From contig NZ_JAKSYC010000267.1 of the NCBI RefSeq assembly GCF_022829585.1, positions 1-64,000 on the forward strand: a stretch of DNA of 64,000 nucleotides, written 5' to 3'. Below the pieces are notes generated by a model. It had not been told where the DNA came from, made no database searches, and worked only from the letters and a program-made list of their open reading frames with translations. A program made the position numbers and the translations under genes. This document shows positions 54,875-64,000 of the stretch, piece by piece. This DNA is from Methylobacterium sp. J-026 (GTDB lineage Bacteria > Pseudomonadota > Alphaproteobacteria > Rhizobiales > Beijerinckiaceae). The first letter of the stretch is position 1. Each line of letters starts with the position of its first letter.

Positions 54875-56004
54875 AGGGAGGCTCCGTAGGGCGCGGCTGC
54901 GTCGTTGAAGTCGTAATGCGGGTGATGGAGCGAGGCACTGTCGCCGTTGCCGATGAACATGTAGGCGCCGGGGCGGCGGCCGAGCATGTACGAGAAGTCC
55001 TCGGCGGTCATCATCGGCGCCACGGCCCGGTCGACGTTCTCCCCGCCGACCAGCGCCTCTGCGACATCGGCCATGAAGTCCGTCTCGGCCGGGTGGTTCT
55101 CGGTGACCGGATAGCTGCTGCCGAACTCGGTGACGCCGGTGGCGCCGAAGGCCGCCGCCACCTCCGTCACCAGCGTCTCGATGCGTCCCCTGATCTGCGC
55201 CCGCACCGCCTGCGAGAGCGTGCGCATCGTCCCCCGCATGGTCACCGTCTGCGGCAGCACGTTGAACGCCTCCCCGGCATCGAGCGCGCAGACCGAGACC
55301 ACCGCCGACTGCAACGGGTCGAGGTTGCGCGACACGATGCTCTGCAGGGCGATGATCACGTGGCTGGCGACCAGCACGCTGTCGACGGCGTTCTGCGGCA
55401 GCGCGGCGTGGCCGCCCCGGCCCTCGATGATGAGGGTGAAGCGGTCGGTCGAGGCCATGATCGGGCCCGGCCGGATCGCGAAGGTGCCGACCGCCATCCC
55501 GGGGATGTTGTGCATCCCGTAGACCGACTCGATGCCGAACCGCTCCATCAGCCCGTCCTCGACCATGGCGTCGCCGCCGCCGCCGCCTTCCTCGGCCGGC
55601 TGGAAGATCAGCACGGCGGCGCCGTCGAAATCGCGGGTCTCGGCGAGGTACTTGGCGGCCCCGAGCAGCATGGCCGTGTGTCCGTCATGGCCGCAGGCGT
55701 GCATCTTGCCCGGCACGGTGGAGCGGTAGGGCAGATCGCGCACCTCCTGGATCGGCAGCGCGTCCATGTCGGCCCGCAGGCCGATGGCGCGGTTGGACGA
55801 CCGGCCGCGCCCGCGGATCACGCCCACCACCCCGGTGCGGCCGATGCCGGTCACCACCTCGTCGCAGCCGAACGCCCGGAGGCGGTCGGCCACGAACCCC
55901 GCCGTGCGCTCGACGTCGTAGAGGAGTTCGGGATGGGCGTGCAGGTCGTGCCGCCACGCCTGCATCGTGCCGGCGAAGTCGCGGATCCGTTCGAGGACGG
56001 GCAT
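54832..56004 (-). CDS. M20-family amidohydrolase (hippurate/N-acyl-amino-acid hydrolase-like)
   Basis: 390 residues from ATG 56004. M20D aminoacylase signatures: LHAHPELLYDVERTAGFV, LRADMDALPIQE, KMHACGHDGHTAMLLG (metal ligands), FQPAEEGGGGGDAMVEDG and the dimerisation-domain HAALPQNAVDSV. Catalyses hydrolysis of N-acyl amino acids or amides. Likely first gene of a two-gene operon with chrA, an association without obvious metabolic logic. Confidence 0.92.
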   Translation of the reverse strand: MPVLERIRDFAGTMQAWRHDLHAHPELLYDVERTAGFVADRLRAFGCDEVVTGIGRTGVVGVIRGRGRSSNRAIGLRADMDALPIQEVRDLPYRSTVPGKMHACGHDGHTAMLLGAAKYLAETRDFDGAAVLIFQPAEEGGGGGDAMVEDGLMERFGIESVYGMHNIPGMAVGTFAIRPGPIMASTDRFTLIIEGRGGHAALPQNAVDSVLVASHVIIALQSIVSRNLDPLQSAVVSVCALDAGEAFNVLPQTVTMRGTMRTLSQAVRAQIRGRIETLVTEVAAAFGATGVTEFGSSYPVTENHPAETDFMADVAEALVGGENVDRAVAPMMTAEDFSYMLGRRPGAYMFIGNGDSASLHHPHYDFNDAAAPYGASLWARLIETGLPLTD

Positions 56005-56178
56005 GGCTCTGGGCTCTCAACGCCTTCGGGTCTCGGCAGGAGCAGCAAAGCCGGGGCCAGAGCCGCCGTCAACGGTCGCGCGCGGGGACGCCGGCCGTCC
56101 ACGCGCGTCCGGGACCGGCCCGCTTCACGACCCGGTAAGCCCGTGATGCGACCATGCCGCCGAGCCCGGGACCCCTGA

Positions 56179-58023
56179 ATGACCAGCCTTGTCGGAACGC
56201 CGCCCGTCCGCCGCGCGGGGGCGGGGCGTTCGCCCTTCGACAGCCCGGCCGTCCTGGTCGCGCTGGCCCTGGTCGCCCTGTTCGGCCTCTACGATCCGCG
56301 CGGCCTCGCGCCCATCGTCGACGGGCTGCGGCTGCCCGATACCGACGACATGATGCGCCTCGTCGGCGTGCGCGACCTCCTGGCCGGCCAGGGCTGGTTC
56401 GACAGCGTGCAGCACCGGATGCTGCCCCCGGCGGGGATCGCCTCGCACTGGTCCCGCCTGATCGACCTGCCGATCGCCGGCCTCGTCCTGGCGCTCACGC
56501 CCCTCCTCGGCCGCGCGCTGGCGGAGGCCGCCGCCGTTTCCCTGTGGCCGGCGCTGCTGTTCCTCCTCTACGGGGTGCTCGCCGGCCTCGGCATGCGCCG
56601 GCTGTTCGGTTGGCGCGCGGCTCTGCTCGTGCTGTTCGTCGCGCCCCAGACCGCCGTGTTCCTGAACGTCTTCCGCTTCGGCCGGATCGACCACCACAAC
56701 GCGCAGCTCTGCGCCATGCTGGCGATCGCCCTGGCGCTGGCCGATCCGGCCCGGCGGATGCGGCGGGGCCTCGCGGCCGGGCTCGTCGCCGGGCTGTCGC
56801 TGGCGATCGGCCTCGAGACCGTGCCGGTCATCGCGGCGGCCGGGCTGCTGCTCCTGGCGGACTGGATCGCCCGCGGGGAACGCGCCTCCGGCATGCTCGC
56901 CGGGTACGGGGCCGGCCTGTTCGGGGCGAGCCTTCTGTTGTTCGGCGTGCAGACGGCACCGGCCCTCTGGGGCGTCCCGGCCTGCGACGCGCTGTCCCCG
57001 CCCTGGCTCCTGCTCGCGGCGGGGGCGGCAATCCTCGGCGGCGCGGCCCTGGCGGCGGATGGCCGCGGTCTCGGCCGGACCGGGCGCTGCGCCGTGGCGG
57101 CCGTCGTCGGCGCGGCGACGGTGGCCGGGTTCGCCGGGATCGCGCCGGCCTGCCTGGCCGGCCCGTTCGCCGGCATGGATGCCCTCGTGCGGACCGCCTG
57201 GCTCGATCAGGTCGACGAGATGCGCGCCTTCCCGCAGATCCTGCGCAGCCAGCCGGACGTGGCCCTGTCCAACATCGCGCCCCTGGTGGCGACGGCCCTT
57301 TATGCCGGTGCGATGGCGATCCGCGAGCGGGCGCCGGACCGCCGCCGCTTCTTCGTCGTCGTGGCAACGCTGATCGTCCCGGGCACCCTGATCGCCCTCG
57401 GACAGGCGCGGGGCCTCTACATCGCGGGGGCCTTCGTGCCGCTCATGGGGGCGATCGCCCTGGACCGCGCCATCCTGGCGCTGCGGGGGCCCGTGTCGAG
57501 CCTGCACCGGATGGCCCTGATCGTCGTGGCCCTGACGATGCTCGGGAAGGTCTGGGCCATCGCCGCCGAGCAGCCCGCGCGCCTCCTGGCACCGGCCGCC
57601 ATCGGGGCGCAGACGGTGGCCGACGGGAACTGGAAGGCCTGCACCGCGCCGGCCGCCTACGCGGCGCTCGACCGCCTGCCGCCGGGGCTCGTGCTCGGCG
57701 CGATCGATCTGGGGCCGGCCATCCTGCTGATGACCCATCACACGGTCGTCGCCGCGCCCTACCACCGCAACGGCGTCGGGTTGCGGGCCGCGATCGAGGC
57801 GTCGGCGGGTTCGCAGGCGACCGTGCGGCGGGTCGCCCGGGAGCGCGGCGCCGACTATCTGCTGCTCTGCACATCCGCCCTCGACGGGGCCGAGGCGGGC
57901 GGCCCCGAGCCCTTCGCCACCAGCCTCGCCCGCGGCACCGCACCGGCCCCGGCCTGGCTCGCGCCGGTCGGCGACATGCCCGGCGGTTCGGCGCTCAGGG
58001 TCTGGCGCATCCGCGGCGACTGA
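56179..58023 (+). CDS. Polytopic membrane protein, GT-C glycosyltransferase-like
   Basis: 614 residues with about eleven predicted membrane helices in the first 450 residues and a soluble C-terminal domain of about 130. DTDDMMRLVGVRD after the first helix and NVFRFGRIDHHNAQL later resemble the periplasmic loop acidic and D-H-H motifs of GT-C enzymes (STT3/AglB, PMT and ArnT relatives), and YHRNGVGLR near the end is a conserved loop in the family. It might transfer a sugar from a polyprenyl carrier to a periplasmic acceptor. The assignment is uncertain; many homologues are just called hypothetical. Confidence 0.6.
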   Translation: MTSLVGTPPVRRAGAGRSPFDSPAVLVALALVALFGLYDPRGLAPIVDGLRLPDTDDMMRLVGVRDLLAGQGWFDSVQHRMLPPAGIASHWSRLIDLPIAGLVLALTPLLGRALAEAAAVSLWPALLFLLYGVLAGLGMRRLFGWRAALLVLFVAPQTAVFLNVFRFGRIDHHNAQLCAMLAIALALADPARRMRRGLAAGLVAGLSLAIGLETVPVIAAAGLLLLADWIARGERASGMLAGYGAGLFGASLLLFGVQTAPALWGVPACDALSPPWLLLAAGAAILGGAALAADGRGLGRTGRCAVAAVVGAATVAGFAGIAPACLAGPFAGMDALVRTAWLDQVDEMRAFPQILRSQPDVALSNIAPLVATALYAGAMAIRERAPDRRRFFVVVATLIVPGTLIALGQARGLYIAGAFVPLMGAIALDRAILALRGPVSSLHRMALIVVALTMLGKVWAIAAEQPARLLAPAAIGAQTVADGNWKACTAPAAYAALDRLPPGLVLGAIDLGPAILLMTHHTVVAAPYHRNGVGLRAAIEASAGSQATVRRVARERGADYLLLCTSALDGAEAGGPEPFATSLARGTAPAPAWLAPVGDMPGGSALRVWRIRGD

Positions 58024-58060
58024 GCCGGGGGTTTTCCGCGCGCGCTATGGACCTCCACGC

Positions 58061-60547
<2,487 letters not shown>

Positions 60548-60809
60548 GCCCCATCAGATGGGGATCCCGGGGTGGGGTTGGTCAAGGGTGGGCACACGCG
60601 GAGCCGCTGGCGCGGCTTTTTCCTGCGCCGGGTCCAGGATCAGGTCCCGCTGCGCTCGCCCTTCCCCGGCCGCATGGGGCGAAAGCGCGATGCGCCCCGG
60701 GATTCCGTGCAGGACGGGCCGCGGGAACGGCTCCGTTTCCCCGGCCGATCCTTGTCGGATCGCTGGCCTTCGGCCAAGCTCGTCCCGGCGCCGGGACTTG
60801 GGGGACGAC

Positions 60810-61421
60810 ATGGCCGAACCGCTGACGATCTACGGCGATCCGGGCTCCGGGAACTGCCTGAAGGTCAAATGGGTCGCCGCCCATCTCGGCCTCCCGGCGA
60901 CGTGGCGCGATGTGGACGTCCCGGGGGGCGGAACCCGCACCCCGGAATTCCTGGCGCTCAACCCGGCCGGGCGGGTGCCGATCGTCGTCTTCCCCGACGG
61001 CGAAGTGCTGTCGGAATCGAACGCCATCATCGTCTACCTGGCGGAGGGCTCCGCCCTCGTTCCGGGGACGCCGTTCGACCGGGCGCGCATGCTGCAATGG
61101 ATGTTCTGGGAGCAGTATAGCCACGAGCCCTACATCGCAGTCCGCCGTTACCAGCTTCATTTCCTCAAGCGGTCGCCGGACGCGCTCGACCCGAAGCTCG
61201 CGGAGCGCGGCGCGGACGCGCTGCGGCTGATGGAGGCGACCCTCGCACGCACTGCCTTCATGGCCGGTCCGACGCTGACCCTCGCCGACGTGGCGCTGGT
61301 GGCCTACACGCGCATGGCGCATGAAGGCGGCTTCGACCTCGCGGATTATCCGGCGGTCCGGGCCTGGATCGGCCGCGTCGAGGCCGGGCTCGGGATCGGG
61401 CCCTATGGTGCGCTGGCCTGA
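60810..61421 (+). CDS. Glutathione S-transferase-like protein
   Basis: 203 residues from ATG 60810. Thioredoxin-like N-domain: LTIYGDPGSGNCLKVKWVAAH with Ser/Cys near the catalytic position, NPAGRVPIVVFPDGEVLSES (cis-Pro and the GSH-binding ES), then the all-helical C-domain with FMAGPTLTLADVALVAYT. Fits the cytosolic GST superfamily in bacteria; substrate unknown. Convergent with the sensor kinase, overlapping by 19 bp. Confidence 0.9.
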   Translation: MAEPLTIYGDPGSGNCLKVKWVAAHLGLPATWRDVDVPGGGTRTPEFLALNPAGRVPIVVFPDGEVLSESNAIIVYLAEGSALVPGTPFDRARMLQWMFWEQYSHEPYIAVRRYQLHFLKRSPDALDPKLAERGADALRLMEATLARTAFMAGPTLTLADVALVAYTRMAHEGGFDLADYPAVRAWIGRVEAGLGIGPYGALA

Positions 61422-62674
61422 TCGAGCACCGCCGGCGCGGCGGCGGCCCCGTAATCCGGCAGGCTGACCCGCACCACCGTCCCCTCCCCGACCGTGCTCT
61501 CGATCGTGAGCCGGCCGCGGTGGCGGTTGAGGCTGTGCTTGACGATGGCGAGCCCCAGGCCCGTGCCGCCGCGCGCCCGGCTGGAGGCGACGTCGACCCG
61601 GTAGAACCGCTCGGTCAGCCGTGGGATGTGCTCCGGCGGGATGCCCGGCCCGTCGTCGGTCACCGACAGGACGATCCGGCTGCCGAGCCGGGGGTCGTTC
61701 TCCCGGGTCAGCCCGACGCCGATCCGGCCGCCGCCGTACTTCACGGCGTTCTCGATGAGATTCTCGATCACCCGGGTGAGTTCGTCGGCATCGCCCGGGA
61801 CGCGGTAGGGCCCGGCGCCGTCCTCGAACCGGATCGTGGCGCCCCGGGCCTCGGCGGGGGGGCCCTGCGCGTCGACCATCTGGCGGGCGAGCGCCCCGAG
61901 ATCGACCACGCCGGTGGGCGCCACGTGCTCGCGCAGCTCGATTCGGGACAGCGACAGCAGGTCGTCGATCAGCCGGGTCATGCGCAGGGCCTGGACGCGC
62001 ATGATCTCCAGGAAGCGCTCCCGGGCCTGCGTGTCGGCGCGGGCGGGGCCCTGCAGGGTCTCGATGAAGCCGATCAGGGTGGCGAGCGGCGTGCGCAGCT
62101 CGTGGCTGGCATTGGCGACGAAATCGACCCGCATCGCCTCCAGGCGCCGGGCCGAGGTGAGGTCGCGCAGGAACAGGAGCGCGCTGACGCCGGACCCGTC
62201 GGGCATCGGCAGGGCGCCGATCTGCACCTCGAAGGTCCGCTCCAGGGGGACCCGGGTCGACAGGGCGACCCGGCGCGGCATCCCCGAACTCAGCACCGCC
62301 TCGACGCTGTCGAGGACCTCCGGATCGCGCAGGGCGAAGGACAGGGGCCGGCCATGGTGCAGGGCCGGCAGCAGCGCCCGGGCGGCCGGGTTGGCCTCCA
62401 CCACCAGGGTGCGCCGGTCCACCAGGATGACCGGGTCGGGGACGTGGGTGAGCAACGCTTCGGCGACCGCGTGACGCGGCGCCGTCGCCGTCGGTCGGGG
62501 CGGCGATTTCGCCGCGCCGCGTGAACCCAGCCAGCCGCCGATGGCGGTCGCGCCGAGACCCGCGAGGATCAGCGGGAGGTCGAGATGCCCGGCAAGCGCG
62601 GCCGCGAGTCCGAACAGACCCGCGGCGGTCGCGGCGCCGATCCAGGCTCGGGAGCTGCGCAGGCGGTCGGACAT
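61403..62674 (-). CDS. PhoR-type sensor histidine kinase
   Basis: 423 residues. Short membrane region at the N-terminus (two helices within residues 12-55), a PAS domain (DPVILVDRRTLVVEANPAAR), the dimerisation/phospho-acceptor motif ASHELRTPLATLIGF (H), and an HATPase domain with N-box ENLIENAVKY, G1 VTDDGPGIP and G2 GGTGLGLAIVKH. It matches PhoR/PhoB-type phosphate-starvation kinases in layout; no phoB or pst genes are visible in the window, so the trigger is not certain. It follows the YbhN-like gene by 15 bp on the same strand and is probably co-transcribed. Confidence 0.9.
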   Translation of the reverse strand: MSDRLRSSRAWIGAATAAGLFGLAAALAGHLDLPLILAGLGATAIGGWLGSRGAAKSPPRPTATAPRHAVAEALLTHVPDPVILVDRRTLVVEANPAARALLPALHHGRPLSFALRDPEVLDSVEAVLSSGMPRRVALSTRVPLERTFEVQIGALPMPDGSGVSALLFLRDLTSARRLEAMRVDFVANASHELRTPLATLIGFIETLQGPARADTQARERFLEIMRVQALRMTRLIDDLLSLSRIELREHVAPTGVVDLGALARQMVDAQGPPAEARGATIRFEDGAGPYRVPGDADELTRVIENLIENAVKYGGGRIGVGLTRENDPRLGSRIVLSVTDDGPGIPPEHIPRLTERFYRVDVASSRARGGTGLGLAIVKHSLNRHRGRLTIESTVGEGTVVRVSLPDYGAAAAPAVLDQASAP

Positions 62675-62689
62675 CGCCGTCCGGTCCGG

Positions 62690-63775
62690 TCAGCGCGGTC
62701 CGGGCTGGTCGTGCCACCCCTGCGCGGAGGGGCCGGCCGTGCCCTCCGGCGGTCCGGGATCGCGCGCCCCGCCGGCGCGCTTCACGATCTCGTAGAGACC
62801 GAGCATCGCCAGGGCGGTCACGAACGGCACGACATAGTAGCAGCCCCGGAACAGCAGGAGCGAGGTCAGAACCTCGTTGCGGGGCAGGCTCGACAGGGCG
62901 AGCAGCACCGTCGCCTCGAACACCCCGATGCCGCCGGGGGCGTTCGATGCGATGCCCAGCATGGCGGCCAGCACGTAGATCGCCAGGAAGGTGGTGAACG
63001 CCAGGGTCGTCTCCGGCGGCAGCAGGACGTAGAGCACGGCCGCCGCCGCACAGACATCGCCGATGCCGACGATCATCTGGCCGATGGAGACCGAGGCGCC
63101 GGGCAGTTCCAGGCGCCATTGCCTGACGGTGATGCTGCGCTTCTTGGCCGAGACCCAGGCGAGGTAGCCGAGCACCAGGGCCAGCGCGGCGAGGCCCACC
63201 GACTGGTTGATCCGGATCGACGTGAAGGCGAGCCCGGCGAGTTGGCCCGCCTCGATGATCAGGCTGAGGCCCAGGACCACGCCCATGCCCAGCCAGAAGG
63301 TGAAGCCTGCGATCACCGTGAGCGCGGCGATCTTGGCCGTGGAGAGTCCCTGCCGCGCATAGATCCAGTAGCGGATGGTGCCGGCGGTCAGCAGCGGGAA
63401 GCCGAGGGTGAAGCTCACCGCGTAGCTGGTGAACGAGGCGAGCGCGGTGATCCGGTAGGGCACCTTGATCTTGAGCTGGCGCAGGGCCAGCGCGTCGTAG
63501 CCGGTGAGGAACAGGTAGCTGATGCCGACGAACAGGAAGGCGAGGCCGAGCTGCGCCCCCGTCGCCGCCGTGACCGCGGTGCGCACCTCCGCCCAGCTCA
63601 CGCTCTGGACGAGCTTCCACAGCACGCCGAGGGAGACCGCGAACAGGACGATGCTGGCGGCCGTGCCGATCCAGGCATAGCGGCTGGCCCGGCTCTTCCG
63701 CGGCGCGGCCGCGGCGTCATGCTGGACCGGCTCCGCCGGTTCGGGCGGCGTCCGGTGCTGTCCCTGAAAGTTCAT
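62690..63775 (-). CDS. YbhN/UPF0104-type lysylphosphatidylglycerol synthase-like membrane protein
   Basis: 361 residues from ATG 63775; the open frame continues upstream to 63889. Polar N-terminal 40 residues, then about eight membrane helices containing SYAVSFTLGFPLLTAG, GIASNAPGGIGVFEATVL and LLFRGCYYVVPFVTALAML, the features of the LPG synthase-type (DUF2156-less) N-terminal flippase domain. Such proteins are linked to phospholipid or glycan lipid translocation. Likely operon with the sensor kinase. Confidence 0.85.
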   Translation of the reverse strand: MNFQGQHRTPPEPAEPVQHDAAAAPRKSRASRYAWIGTAASIVLFAVSLGVLWKLVQSVSWAEVRTAVTAATGAQLGLAFLFVGISYLFLTGYDALALRQLKIKVPYRITALASFTSYAVSFTLGFPLLTAGTIRYWIYARQGLSTAKIAALTVIAGFTFWLGMGVVLGLSLIIEAGQLAGLAFTSIRINQSVGLAALALVLGYLAWVSAKKRSITVRQWRLELPGASVSIGQMIVGIGDVCAAAAVLYVLLPPETTLAFTTFLAIYVLAAMLGIASNAPGGIGVFEATVLLALSSLPRNEVLTSLLLFRGCYYVVPFVTALAMLGLYEIVKRAGGARDPGPPEGTAGPSAQGWHDQPGPR

Positions 63776-64000
63776 GCCGTTCGGCGTCCGCCCTTCCGGT
63801 TGCGCGGCCCCGCCGAGGGCGTCGAGCCCGCGCCGGATGATCCCGGACCGCGGCCCGTTGCCCCGCATGTAGGCCGAACCGGCGCGCAAGGCCAGGGAAG
63901 GGGCCGCGGTGGCGGGCGTTCTATCCCAAGCCGACTATCCCTGAGCCGACGATCCCTCAGTCAGATTGCCCAAGCCGACTTGCCCCTGCAGGAGCGCCGC

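Noticed and set aside
60582..63620. 1012-codon minus-strand frame
   Set aside because: Out of frame with the sensor kinase and YbhN-like genes, which carry clear motifs.

Overview
The window is high-GC, densely packed bacterial chromosome. Gene content points to an alphaproteobacterium of the Methylobacterium group: a 267-residue PhyR divergent from NepR, MucR, a rhizobial-type phospholipid N-methyltransferase, RpoH-like and EcfG-like promoters and many UPF/DUF families typical of Rhizobiales. Genus is inference; no rRNA, tRNA, CRISPR array or phage module was seen.

Layout. 0-8.2 kb: a looser, more AT-rich surface-polysaccharide region (truncated sugar transferase, a Wzz/GumC-type copolymerase with a decayed kinase domain, GT8 glycosyltransferase, 2OG-Fe(II) oxygenase, secreted glycosidase-like protein) with 0.6-1 kb gaps. 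8.5-11.3 kb: envelope and small-molecule genes (L,D-transpeptidase, VOC protein, cNMP-binding protein, SCO protein). 11.3-14.7 kb: a general-stress-response (GSR) cluster built around phyR and nepR. I find seven matches to the EcfG promoter (GGAAC-16/17-CGTT) there, in front of a KGG-type stress protein, a secreted protein, phyR, nepR, a UPF0391 membrane protein, an unlisted 58-residue ORF, and a short stretch closed by an intrinsic terminator that looks like an EcfG-driven small RNA. 15-26 kb: MBL hydrolase, DUF1499/AsmA pair, two-subunit 3-oxoacid CoA-transferase, chemoreceptor, moaA. 26-38 kb: osmoregulated periplasmic glucan genes opgH/opgG (head to head), zwf, SDR, GH10 xylanase, acyltransferase, a third L,D-transpeptidase. 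38-42 kb: vapBC, an intact 850-bp IS5-family element inserted in the vapC stop codon, and a large acyl-CoA synthetase/GNAT protein whose last 27 codons come from the IS. 42-64 kb: mucR, Mrr-like nuclease, peroxiredoxin, yqgE, dnaK-dnaJ with a heat-shock-type promoter, pmtA, TPR lipoprotein, M17 and M20 peptidases, chrA, a polytopic GT-C-like protein, copper ATPase, GST, a PhoR-type kinase and a YbhN-type flippase-like protein.

The unifying theme is envelope maintenance and stress survival. The strongest candidate for something undescribed is the putative EcfG-dependent sRNA at about 12516-12605 plus the surrounding compact GSR regulon. All assignments come from reading the sequence; no database search was run.
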